From: Pseudoalteromonas arctica
GTDB taxonomy: Bacteria; Pseudomonadota; Gammaproteobacteria; Enterobacterales; Alteromonadaceae
Direction: 5' to 3'
Assembly (NCBI RefSeq): GCF_012927645.1
Contig: NZ_JABBMT010000001.1
Location: forward strand, 124,001 to 188,000
Length of the DNA: 64,000 nucleotides
Shown here one piece after another: positions 47,826-56,092 of this stretch. Both the position numbers and the translations under genes were made by a program. The notes under the pieces were generated by a model. That model had not been told where the DNA came from and made no database searches. It worked only from the letters and a program-made list of their open reading frames with translations. Within the stretch, counting starts at the first letter, position 1. Each line of letters begins with the position of its first letter.

Positions 47826-47952
47826 ATTTCCTCCTTGAATTATAACAAACCTGTAGAGCAACACGTTTTTAATATATGTATGAACCATAGCCGAGTTCCT
47901 ATTTTGATTCAATCGGTTACTTCGATTTCACGTAAAATATATAGGTACGCTA

Positions 47953-48603
47953 TTACTGTAATTCTTTTAGAAGCCTATTTTTACGTGGTAAATAATAGTA
48001 ATCGTAATCAAGAGATACGATCACTCGCTTAGCTCTACCAAGCAATTCGGCTCTGGGAACTAAACCTATCACTCTGGAGTCAGCACTATTATCACGGTTA
48101 TCACCCATTGCTAAGTACATATCTTGAGGGATGATAACGGGTGCAAAATTTTGTATTGCAGAGCGCTGTTTAGACAATTTAACTGCATGCTTTATACCAT
48201 TTAGGTTCTCTATTGCTACGCGATTTATTGCGGTTTCACTCACAGGGTCGTAATTTAAATGTTTACCATTTATCACTAACTGATTATCGACCAAAGCTAC
48301 CCTGTCACCGGGTACACCTATAACCCGTTTTATCAACCGATTTTGCGCTGCAACAGAATCAAATACAATAATATCTCCGGCCTGTGGCTCTGCTAGTTTC
48401 AACAATGAAATTTTCGAAAATGGCACTCGTAAATCATAGGCCATTTTATCTGTCAATATACGGTCGCCCTCAACAATGGTTGGCTTCATTGAGCCTGTGG
48501 GTACTTCGTACCAGTCAGCCACTGCACTTCTAAACACACACATAAGCGAAATAAATACGATTAGAGAGCGGTTATTCTTCCATATTTTATGAAGGTATTT
48601 CAT
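47953..48603 (-). CDS. Type I signal peptidase (second, LepB-like)
   Basis: A 216-residue S26 signal peptidase with one N-terminal membrane segment (about 12-28). Box B has the catalytic Ser38 in VPTGSMKPTI, the general-base Lys92 is in NRLIKRVIGVPGD, and box E reads MGDNRDNSADSR. It is shorter than E. coli LepB (two membrane segments) and not linked to lepA or rnc, so it is probably an accessory signal peptidase. A Mpo1-like gene follows downstream on the same strand. Confidence 0.92.
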   Translation of the reverse strand: MKYLHKIWKNNRSLIVFISLMCVFRSAVADWYEVPTGSMKPTIVEGDRILTDKMAYDLRVPFSKISLLKLAEPQAGDIIVFDSVAAQNRLIKRVIGVPGDRVALVDNQLVINGKHLNYDPVSETAINRVAIENLNGIKHAVKLSKQRSAIQNFAPVIIPQDMYLAMGDNRDNSADSRVIGLVPRAELLGRAKRVIVSLDYDYYYLPRKNRLLKELQ

Positions 48604-48793
48604 TATATTGATCCATTCAATTTACTGGTCTTAGATAGACACATTCTGTACTTATCCGTTCAGTTAACTTTGTAACAAAGTATGTCTTTGTGCTACTTAA
48701 AATAAGCTTTTAATACCACTCGTTTGTCGTAGTGATTTTTTAGCTCATTTAAAGGATACTATTTGGAAACAAATAATAATTACTACAAAATAT

Positions 48794-49492
48794 ATGGAAA
48801 TTACTCAAGCCAAAGCAACTCTCGATAGCAAAGCCAAATTTTGTTTAGACCTCTTACCTGGCAAAATAATTGATATTCAATTTACTAACCCATTAACTGT
48901 CAGATTTAAATTGACCTTAATTGGCTATGAGGCAGGTAAGTACTTAATTTTAAAGTACCCTCCCCAAGCAAAAAACAGTCAGTATAGCGATGTGTTAAAA
49001 GAAGGTAATGGCGCAATAGTACGTTACATTGTTGAAGGTGAACGAGGTGAGTGTGTAGCATTTTCAACGACAATTTTAGCCATTGCCGTTCGACCAGAAA
49101 AATTAATCTATCTTAGTTACCCTAAACAAATTGAAAGCCGACAACTACGTGAAGTCAACCGATTACAAACCCATATTCCAGCCAAAATTAGTATCAACAA
49201 AGATCAAAGCTTTGACAGCGAAAATCTACTGCAAGGGATCATCATTGATATTTCCACCACCGGTTGTCGCTTTACCGTACATGTTAACTCTGGGTTCTTG
49301 GCTCTTAAAAAACGCCAAGTCTTCGTGCACTTACTATCCCCCATAGACAATGAAGCTGTAGTGATAAGCGCTCATGTACGAAATAACCAAATGCAAGGCA
49401 ACCGCTTAAATGTTGGGATTGAATTTGCAGGATCAGAGCAGCAAAAAATGCATAATTTACTAGCCGCATACGCAATTGATATTGGCCAATGA
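48794..49492 (+). CDS. YcgR-like flagellar brake protein with PilZ domain
   Basis: A 232-residue soluble protein. The N-terminal YcgR-type domain (about 15-105, DLLPGKIIDIQF and GNGAIVRYIVEGERGECVAF) precedes a C-terminal PilZ domain (about 112-228) with the c-di-GMP motif RQLREVNRLQ (RxxxR) and DISTTGCRF (DxSxxG). Both motifs look competent, so it should bind c-di-GMP, possibly to slow motility. Its 3' end is followed directly by a truncated acetyltransferase gene. Confidence 0.88.
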   Translation: MEITQAKATLDSKAKFCLDLLPGKIIDIQFTNPLTVRFKLTLIGYEAGKYLILKYPPQAKNSQYSDVLKEGNGAIVRYIVEGERGECVAFSTTILAIAVRPEKLIYLSYPKQIESRQLREVNRLQTHIPAKISINKDQSFDSENLLQGIIIDISTTGCRFTVHVNSGFLALKKRQVFVHLLSPIDNEAVVISAHVRNNQMQGNRLNVGIEFAGSEQQKMHNLLAAYAIDIGQ

Positions 49493-49505
49493 GTACCCTT
49501 TCAAT

Positions 49506-49727
49506 ATGAAGTTAATTAAACCTACAGTGAATCATCTAATAACAATGAAAGGTTGGTTTTCTAATGAACAAGAACTAACCAATTGGTCAGGTCCAAATTT
49601 CAGGTTTCCCCTTAATTTATATTCGTTTACTGAAGATCTCAACATGAGTTCACTGAATTCATTTGTACTTATATCAAATAAGTCAGAGTTTTTAGCGTTT
49701 GGGCAGTTTTATCAACGCTTTAAATGA
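49506..49727 (+). pseudogene. Truncated GNAT acetyltransferase fragment
   Basis: Seventy-three residues from the ATG at 49506 to a TGA. The sequence MKLIKPTVNHLITMKGWFS, ELTNWSGPNFRFPL and SEFLAFGQFYQR looks like the N-terminal half of a RimI/RimJ-type GNAT enzyme, ending just where the acetyl-CoA binding core should begin. No continuation is seen in other frames: a perfect hairpin and then the minus-strand DUF2999 gene follow. It is most likely the remnant of a truncated gene. Confidence 0.6.
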
Positions 49728-49735
49728 CACGGTTC

Positions 49736-49773
49736 AGCTGTCAGCTCTAATTAACAAACCAGAGCTGACAGCT
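49736..49773. other. Perfect 13-base hairpin after the GNAT fragment
   Basis: AGCTGTCAGCTCT and AGAGCTGACAGCT are perfect inverted arms around a 12-base loop, nine bases past the fragment stop and between two convergent genes. Neither side has a T-run, so an ordinary terminator is doubtful. Confidence 0.6.
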
Positions 49774-49786
49774 TACAAATCAACAC

Positions 49787-50041
49787 TTATTGATTTTTAT
49801 ACTGATCTTTGGCTTTTTCAAGCTCGCCATCGGTTATACCTAAAGAGGCTGCTGCTTCTTTAATTAACTGTGGCTGAGTCATTACCAAAGCCATTAACGC
49901 TTGGAGTTTCTCTGGTGGAATACCAAGCTGCTGTACTAGGGCCATTGCCATCATTGGGTTTTGAGTAAAGGCTTGAAAAAGCTCATGCACTTTTTCGTCG
50001 CTTACGTTATGTTCTTTCAATGTTGCTATAATTGGATTCAT
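49787..50041 (-). CDS. DUF2999 family protein
   Basis: An 84-residue soluble helical protein of the DUF2999 family, known mainly from marine gammaproteobacteria; function unknown. The pattern NPIIATLKEHNVSDEKVHELF, the Met-rich NPMMAMALVQQLGIPPEKLQ and AAASLGITDGELEKAKDQY are characteristic. The ATG at 50041 fits the family start; a longer frame reaches 50056. Confidence 0.75.
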   Translation of the reverse strand: MNPIIATLKEHNVSDEKVHELFQAFTQNPMMAMALVQQLGIPPEKLQALMALVMTQPQLIKEAAASLGITDGELEKAKDQYKNQ

Positions 50042-50117
50042 ATTCTTGCCTTGCATCGCTTTTTAGTTACTTCAGTTATATGGGCATATAAATCAATTTT
50101 AAACCTGCATAATTAAA

Positions 50118-51080
50118 TTACTGAACTGTTAATATTACCTTTCCAGCATTTTCATTGCGCTCTAATATTTCATGCGCCTGCATAGCCTGTTGCCACGGCA
50201 GCGTTTCATATATATTAAAATCAAAGCGTTGATTAGCAATATCATCATAAAACATTGCAACAAATTCATCGCGAAGTTGACGTTTAAATGCTTGGCTGCG
50301 ATTGCGCAGTGTTGATGCATGAAACGAAATACGTTTTTGCAATAAACGAGCAAAGTCTACTTCTGCAAAGCGGCCATCTAAAAACGCTAACATAATGATT
50401 TGGCAATCCATTGCGGCAATCTCAGCATTTTTATTTAAATAGCGCCCAGAGACAGGATCAACAATAACGTTAGCCGTTAACTGATGGTGTTGCATGTATT
50501 CAACAAAATCGGTGGTTTTATAGTTAATCACGTGATCAGCACCAAGCGCTCTGGCGTGTTCGCACTTTTCATCGCTACCTGCGGTAATAACAACCGTTGC
50601 CCCAATACGTTTAGCCATTTGAATAGCTGCCCCACCTACACCGCTGGCACCGGCATGGATCAGTGCTGTTTGGCCTGCTTGTAACTTACCAAGTTGAAAT
50701 AACGCACCAAACGCGGTTAAGTATACTTCGCTGATCGCTGCACCTTGCGCCATAGTTAAATCACGTGGTAAAGCCATTAATTGTGCTGCATCGACCGCCA
50801 CATATTCGCTATATGCACCGTCTGCACACAAAGTAAATACCGCTCTATTAAGCCAACTTTGATCAACCTCGGTGCCAAGCTCAATCACAGTGCCTGCGCA
50901 TTCAAGCCCTAGAATGGGGCTATCGCCCTGTGGCGCTGGATACTTACCTTGACGTTGCATACAATCAGCGCGGTTCACGCCGATAGCAGCTACTTTAATT
51001 AACACTTCATTAGTTTTTAATTGCGGTTTAGCGGTGTCGCTTAATGTTAAATGCTGATCTTGATGAGAAATAAATTGCAT
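50118..51080 (-). CDS. Quinone oxidoreductase, medium-chain reductase (PIG3/Qor type)
   Basis: A 320-residue zinc-independent member of the medium-chain dehydrogenase/reductase family. GVNRADCMQRQGKYP is the PIG3/Qor N-terminal motif, PILGLECAGTV lacks the zinc ligand pattern, and the NADPH Rossmann motif is HAGASGVGGAAIQMAK (about 140-155). It probably reduces quinones or enones with NADPH. It lies 91 bases downstream of aceK on the same strand. Confidence 0.88.
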   Translation of the reverse strand: MQFISHQDQHLTLSDTAKPQLKTNEVLIKVAAIGVNRADCMQRQGKYPAPQGDSPILGLECAGTVIELGTEVDQSWLNRAVFTLCADGAYSEYVAVDAAQLMALPRDLTMAQGAAISEVYLTAFGALFQLGKLQAGQTALIHAGASGVGGAAIQMAKRIGATVVITAGSDEKCEHARALGADHVINYKTTDFVEYMQHHQLTANVIVDPVSGRYLNKNAEIAAMDCQIIMLAFLDGRFAEVDFARLLQKRISFHASTLRNRSQAFKRQLRDEFVAMFYDDIANQRFDFNIYETLPWQQAMQAHEILERNENAGKVILTVQ

Positions 51081-51171
51081 TGCAACTCCTGAATTGATGA
51101 GTTAATCGATTTTGCGCCATACTTCGGCTTCGACTAACTTAGCATTTCCTGTCAAAGAATGATGCCCAAAA

Positions 51172-52989
51172 TTAACCTGAATTATGAGTAATAACCCTCG
51201 CCTGAAACCGCCAACTTTGTTTGTATGGATACACATCAGCCAATTGCCCGGCATTAATATCTGCTTGGCATTGCAGCCAAAAATCAGGACTAAATAAATC
51301 TTGATGCAGCTTACAAAAATGACTAAATGCTTGCTGATCAGCACTAAAAAACACTTTAAACTGACTCGGGAATACGTCGTTTTCGGCAACATCAAAATAG
51401 CTTTCGCTGCTTAGTTCATCAAAACTATTTTCACTGCTAGGTAAGTCTCTAAAGTTGCAATCCGTTAATGGGCAAATTTCATCATAATCATAAAATACCA
51501 CACGGCTCCAGCGGGTCACACCAAAGTTTTTCATCAACATATCACCGGGGAAAATATTAGCCCCAGCTAACTCTTTAATCGCCTTGCCGTAATCGTGCAT
51601 CACGTTACTAAGCTGTTTATTGTCACACTGATTAATATATAAGTTAAGTGGGGTCATTTTGCGCTCAACGTATACATGTTTTAGCACGAGCGCTTTATTT
51701 GAAATTGCCATACTGTTGCCAATACTCGCGCGCATTTGCTTAAGCAGTTCATCACTAAAACGATTTAAATCAAATGCTAAATAGCGAAACTCATGAGTGT
51801 CGACCAAACGCCCTACTCTATCTGCTTGTTTTACAAAATCGTATTTCGCCATCACCTGCGCTTTGGTTGATGTTTTAGGTGCGCTAAATTTATCTTTTAT
51901 TACCTTATAAACATAATCTGAGCCAGCAGTGGTAAATACTAGCATCACCATGCCTGGCGTGCCGGGGGCAATAATGTACTTATCATCTATGGGACTATTG
52001 TTGGTGGTGTCTACTTTATAACGGTAAAATTCGGTTTTAGCGTGCTTAATAAAACCAATGGCATTAAATAATTCAAACCGTTGCTTATGCGGCATTAACA
52101 CCGATAAATAGTCTACATAACGTGCAGGTTGGTCAGTATCCACCATAAAATAGGTACGGGCAAAGCCAAATAGTAAACTAAGTTGATCAGCCCCCATCAT
52201 TACCGCATCTAACTTTAAACCACTTTGCGTATGTAAAATGGCGATAGCAAATGGCATATTATCGCCATTTTTTGCAATACAGCGGCCAATTAAATAGCAG
52301 GCTTTATTTCTGAAAAACAAAGAATTGGCATATTCAATATAGCCATCATTTAAATTCATTAACTCATACACTTGGCTACATTGCTGCTTAGCGCCTAGCG
52401 TTAAAGTCGCTTGTAAAGTATTAATATCGCTAGTCAGATCAGTAAACTTAACACGAAATGCTTGTCGATGAATAAGCTCAGACACTGCACTTGCAAACCC
52501 GTTTTGCAATGAAATACGGCTCACTAAATTATCAAATGGCCGCGGTTGAGCACGGTACTTGGCTTTTAAAACGAAGAGATGCACGGTGCGAATTTTTTTA
52601 TCATCCCAAATCGAGCCAAAAGTTGAATTAAAAAATGTATGCGCGATGGGTTGGTTTTCGTGATTTTGCACCATTTGGCCATAAATATGCTTTGCCTGTT
52701 GCCACAATCGCGGATCATTAAGTTCTTGGTAAGCAATTATACGCACCGCATCACTGACGTTTTTAACTTGCCTTTCATACACCTTTAAGCGTTCACGCAT
52801 TGCTGATTGCACATCAAGCCATTGGCGTTGTTCAAATCGACTTTGCGCACTCAGAGTAATATTTAAAAACTCGGCGAACATTGCTTTAAAGCCTGCAAAT
52901 ACTGCACGCGCTAGCTTTGTAGCGACCACCTGCTCTATCGCGTTATTTTTATGGCTTGCAACACTATTTTGCAACGCTTCTTTAGGCAT
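51172..52989 (-). CDS. aceK: Isocitrate dehydrogenase kinase/phosphatase
   Basis: A 605-residue bifunctional kinase/phosphatase that switches isocitrate dehydrogenase off and on, steering carbon into the glyoxylate shunt. It is somewhat longer than the E. coli enzyme (578). The ATP-binding region AAPGTPGMVMLVFTT-like (here IAPGTPGMVMLVFTTAGSDYVYKVIKD), the catalytic segment FPGDMLMKNFGVTRW and VVFYDYDEICPL are typical of AceK. In enterobacteria it sits in aceBAK; here no aceA or aceB is near, but icd lies about 1.7 kb away beyond a LysR gene and an unknown gene. Confidence 0.96.
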   Translation of the reverse strand: MPKEALQNSVASHKNNAIEQVVATKLARAVFAGFKAMFAEFLNITLSAQSRFEQRQWLDVQSAMRERLKVYERQVKNVSDAVRIIAYQELNDPRLWQQAKHIYGQMVQNHENQPIAHTFFNSTFGSIWDDKKIRTVHLFVLKAKYRAQPRPFDNLVSRISLQNGFASAVSELIHRQAFRVKFTDLTSDINTLQATLTLGAKQQCSQVYELMNLNDGYIEYANSLFFRNKACYLIGRCIAKNGDNMPFAIAILHTQSGLKLDAVMMGADQLSLLFGFARTYFMVDTDQPARYVDYLSVLMPHKQRFELFNAIGFIKHAKTEFYRYKVDTTNNSPIDDKYIIAPGTPGMVMLVFTTAGSDYVYKVIKDKFSAPKTSTKAQVMAKYDFVKQADRVGRLVDTHEFRYLAFDLNRFSDELLKQMRASIGNSMAISNKALVLKHVYVERKMTPLNLYINQCDNKQLSNVMHDYGKAIKELAGANIFPGDMLMKNFGVTRWSRVVFYDYDEICPLTDCNFRDLPSSENSFDELSSESYFDVAENDVFPSQFKVFFSADQQAFSHFCKLHQDLFSPDFWLQCQADINAGQLADVYPYKQSWRFQARVITHNSG

Positions 52990-53075
52990 ATTCTTATCAC
53001 TTATGACGACTATTTATATTTAGTGGTTTACACACCTTAGCAAGCACGCTTTAATTTAGATAATTAATAAAACGA

Positions 53076-54041
53076 ATGAATAAGATTGATCAAATGAATA
53101 TCAGAAATGTCGATCTCAACTTGCTCGTGTACTTAAATGTACTGATAGATGAGCAAAATGTCTCTAAAGCGGCAAATAAATTAGCGTTAACACAACCTGC
53201 AATGAGTAATGCACTGAAGCGTTTACGTGATTTATTTGATGATCCCCTGCTGGTCCGTGCTGCAGGCTCAATGACACCCACAGCTAAAGCACTGAGTTTA
53301 AAGCCTGAAATAGAAGCTCTGTTAAAAATGGCAGAAGCGATCACTCAGCCAAGTGATGTATTTGACCCAACCACTGCCGAGCTTACCTTTAGAATTATGG
53401 CGAATGATTATTTAGAATCGACTCTCGTCGCACCGTTTATTACCGAGCAACTCAATAAACATCCGAGCCTAAACTTTGATGTACTCAGCCCAAGTGATGT
53501 CAGCTTACAAGATATGGAAAAAGGCAGCATAGATTTAGCCATTAATCGTTTTAACGGCCTGCCACGTTCATTCCATCAAGCCAGTGTATGGCGAGATAAT
53601 TATTGTTGTTTAATGCACCCCGCAAACCCTTATTTAAAACAGCCAGATTTAGACCAGTATTTAGCGTCTGAGCATATATGGGTTAATAGAGCTGGTTGGG
53701 GAGCAGAAGCTGCGGTCACCAATAAATCAGGAAGTCAAAAACTCGGTTGGGTTGATGAAGCATTGTGGCAATTAGAACAAACCCGCCATATTAGGGTGTT
53801 TACCCGCCACTATATGGTGGCGAGTTTATTATGCCAATCACCGCGACTTATCGCCACATTACCGCGACGACAAGCTATGTTATTAACCAAGCACACTGAT
53901 TTAGTGATAAGCCCTGTGCCTTTTCAAGTTGTGCCCATTGAAGTAAAAATGCTTTGGAGCCCATTATTGCACCATGCCAGCCCACATCAATGGTTACGCC
54001 GCGAACTGCTAGCGTTTGCAAATACCATTGCAGATCGATAA
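53076..54041 (+). CDS. LysR-type transcriptional regulator
   Basis: A 321-residue LTTR with N-terminal winged helix-turn-helix (about 8-66, LNLLVYLNVLIDEQNVSKAANKLALTQPAMSNALKRLR) and a substrate-binding domain (about 95-310). It is divergent from aceK (86 bases apart) and followed by a palindrome-containing region and the unknown Cys/His-rich gene, so aceK or that gene are candidate targets. The effector is not predictable. Start ATG at 53076; a second in-frame ATG lies at 53094. Confidence 0.92.
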   Translation: MNKIDQMNIRNVDLNLLVYLNVLIDEQNVSKAANKLALTQPAMSNALKRLRDLFDDPLLVRAAGSMTPTAKALSLKPEIEALLKMAEAITQPSDVFDPTTAELTFRIMANDYLESTLVAPFITEQLNKHPSLNFDVLSPSDVSLQDMEKGSIDLAINRFNGLPRSFHQASVWRDNYCCLMHPANPYLKQPDLDQYLASEHIWVNRAGWGAEAAVTNKSGSQKLGWVDEALWQLEQTRHIRVFTRHYMVASLLCQSPRLIATLPRRQAMLLTKHTDLVISPVPFQVVPIEVKMLWSPLLHHASPHQWLRRELLAFANTIADR

Positions 54042-54067
54042 AGCCTTAATTTAAATGGAGCTTTCTA

Positions 54068-54107
54068 GTTGTTATTGATTAAATCAATATCAGTTATTGA
54101 AAACAAC
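54068..54107. promoter_or_regulatory. Palindromic operator candidate upstream of the unknown gene
   Basis: ATTGATTAAATCAAT (54074-54088) is a perfect 15-base palindrome with the T-N11-A look of LysR binding sites. Outer arms GTTGTT (54068-54073) and AACAAC (54102-54107) make a second dyad. It lies just after the LysR gene and about 80 bases before the start at 54186. Confidence 0.5.
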
Positions 54108-54185
54108 AATTTCATAAATAGTGTTCTTAGGGCTAGAGTGAAGTCATACCAAATAAGTTAACCACTAACACTAAGAGACAACATT

Positions 54186-54638
54186 ATGATGCAAACTACA
54201 GCAAGCTTTACCCAACAAGACGGATTATATATCGACGGCCATTTACATGCGTTCATCGAGCAACAACTTTGCAAGCAAAATACCCTTGAGTGTAATGATG
54301 CTTACCAAGCATTGGCGACTCTGGTTGATGAATTTGGCTGTCAATGCCGTAAAAACAAACATCTTGACGATGATAGTTTAGATGTACAAACGTTATTGCA
54401 TGCGTATCAAGTTGAGCATAATCACCCACATTGTCATGTTGATGCACAAACAACAACTGCGGTATTAGATGAATATTGCTGTCAGGTGCCTGCTATTATT
54501 GTAGTTGCTTTAATGGATACATTAAGCGGAACACCAAGCGATGAGCATGATGCAAAAGCAATTTATCAACGTGCTGCAACACTGACTAATCGCCCTTGCA
54601 TGTATCGCGCAACGCCCTACAACGCTAATGCAGCGTAA
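54186..54638 (+). CDS. Unknown Cys/His-rich protein
   Basis: A 150-residue soluble protein I do not recognise. It has nine cysteines, many close together (FGCQCRKNKH, HPHCHVD, EYCCQV), and many histidines (HNHPHCH), a composition suggesting metal binding or redox sensing, though no known zinc or copper motif is clear. Helical N-terminal half. The start could be the second of two adjacent ATGs. Its last 13 codons lie in the first copy of a 75-base tandem duplication shared with the icd 3' end. The palindrome upstream suggests LysR control. Confidence 0.7.
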   Translation: MMQTTASFTQQDGLYIDGHLHAFIEQQLCKQNTLECNDAYQALATLVDEFGCQCRKNKHLDDDSLDVQTLLHAYQVEHNHPHCHVDAQTTTAVLDEYCCQVPAIIVVALMDTLSGTPSDEHDAKAIYQRAATLTNRPCMYRATPYNANAA

Positions 54639-54756
54639 CTCATGAAACTTTTAAACGCTCGATTATCTTTTGTGTAAAATCGCGCAACGCCCTACAACGC
54701 TAATGCAGCGTAACTCATGAAACTTTTAAACGCTCGATTATCTTTTGTGTAAAATC
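54604..54756. repeat. 75-base tandem duplication across two gene ends
   Basis: Bases 54604-54681 and 54679-54756 are identical, with a period of 75. The unit joins the last codons of the unknown plus-strand gene to the last codons of icd on the minus strand. The left copy supplies the real end of the unknown gene and the right copy the real end of icd, so the middle holds spare copies of both ends. Perfect identity indicates a recent event or strong conservation. Confidence 0.95.
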
Positions 54757-55974
54757 ACTGCAACTGAGGATAGTCGAGTTTTGCTGCTCTGCCTGTAGAT
54801 CAAAGGTCACTTCACCAGCGCTAAATGTGTGCTGTAAAGCCTGCTCTATACTGTTGGCCGCTTCGTGCCAGTTCATAAACCGTAGCATCATCACCGCACT
54901 TAAAATACTACTGGTAGGATTTGCACTATTTTGGCCAGCAATACGTGCAAATGTGCCGTGAGTCGGTTCAAAAAATGCCACTTCATTATTTAAATTAGCC
55001 GCTGGCATAATACCAATGCCACCCACTTGTGCCGTTAACATATCAGCTAAATAATCACCGTTTTGGTTGGTTGTCACTACCACATCAAATTGTTCAGGAT
55101 CCATTAGTGCTTGTTGCAGCATATTATCTGCAATGACTTCTTTAATGATCAGCGGCGGACGATCTGTGCGTGGAATTTCCAGCCAACGACCATTACTGTG
55201 TGGTATTGCTGAAAACTCAGTTTGTGCCACTGCAAAACCCCAGCGTTTGAATGCCCCATCGGTAAATTTAAGTACGTTGCCTTTATGCACTACCGTTACC
55301 GAGTCACTATTTTGTTCAAGCGCATACGCTATTGCATAGCGCACTAGTCGCTCTGACCCTTCTTTAGAAATATTTTTAATACCAATACCACATTGTTGGT
55401 CAAAGCGTAGTCGAGTGACGCCCATTTCTTGACATAAAAAGTCCAGCATTTTTTCCGCTTCAACACTGCCCGCTTGCCATTCAATGCCCGAGTAGACATC
55501 TTCAGAGCTATCGCGGATCACCACAATATTGGTATTTTCAGGTTTTTTTAGCGGTGACGGTAATGCGCAATAGCCTTTGATTGGCCGCATATTTACAAAT
55601 AAATCCATTTCATGACGAAGCGCCACATTGAGGGAACGAAAACCTCCGCCAATCGGCGTGGTTAAAGGGCCTTTAATCGCTATTTTAAACTGCCGAACGG
55701 CATGAATAGTCTCTTGTGGGAACCAATCACCATCATACAGTTGAGCGGCTTTTTCACCGTTAAAGACTTCCATCCAATGAATTTGTCGAACTCCTTGATA
55801 ACATAATTGCACAGCATGATTCACAACGTCACGCATACATGGGGAAATATCTTGGCCTACTCCATCACCATCAATGTAAGCAATGATCGGCTGCGCCGGA
55901 ATACGCCACACGCCTTTATTATCAATGCTAATTTGTTCACCATTTGGTGGAATTTCAATGTGTTGATAACTCAT
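54715..55974 (-). CDS. icd: Isocitrate dehydrogenase, homodimeric type, atypical cofactor site
   Basis: A 419-residue enzyme colinear with E. coli Icd, oxidising isocitrate to 2-oxoglutarate in the TCA cycle. Substrate residues are kept, including Ser114 in GFRSLN (the AceK phosphorylation site, Ser113 in E. coli), RDSSEDVY and NGDYLAD. The six residues that contact the NADP 2'-phosphate in E. coli (Arg292, Lys344, Tyr345, Val351, Tyr391, Arg395) are Asp, Arg, Ile, Ala, Phe and Ala here; Ile345 and Ala351 are typical of NAD-dependent relatives. Cofactor use is therefore uncertain, possibly NAD. Its last codons lie in the 75-base tandem repeat. Confidence 0.95.
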   Translation of the reverse strand: MSYQHIEIPPNGEQISIDNKGVWRIPAQPIIAYIDGDGVGQDISPCMRDVVNHAVQLCYQGVRQIHWMEVFNGEKAAQLYDGDWFPQETIHAVRQFKIAIKGPLTTPIGGGFRSLNVALRHEMDLFVNMRPIKGYCALPSPLKKPENTNIVVIRDSSEDVYSGIEWQAGSVEAEKMLDFLCQEMGVTRLRFDQQCGIGIKNISKEGSERLVRYAIAYALEQNSDSVTVVHKGNVLKFTDGAFKRWGFAVAQTEFSAIPHSNGRWLEIPRTDRPPLIIKEVIADNMLQQALMDPEQFDVVVTTNQNGDYLADMLTAQVGGIGIMPAANLNNEVAFFEPTHGTFARIAGQNSANPTSSILSAVMMLRFMNWHEAANSIEQALQHTFSAGEVTFDLQAEQQNSTILSCSDFTQKIIERLKVS

Positions 55975-56092
55975 AACCTGCCATATTTTTATTATAAAAT
56001 ATTCATATAAACATTAAACCATGGTTGGCAGTGAGTGTCGTGGTTTTAGCATCTATACTTATCATTCAACAACAAAATAGTAAGGGCTTATT

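Noticed and set aside
47826..47912. N-terminal extension of the Mpo1-like protein
   Set aside because: The strong ribosome site GGAGGAAAT lies directly before the ATG at 47825, so the upstream codons are untranslated.
51102..51395. 97-codon minus-strand frame at the 3' end of aceK
   Set aside because: It lies almost wholly inside aceK in another frame and its translation looks like a shadow.
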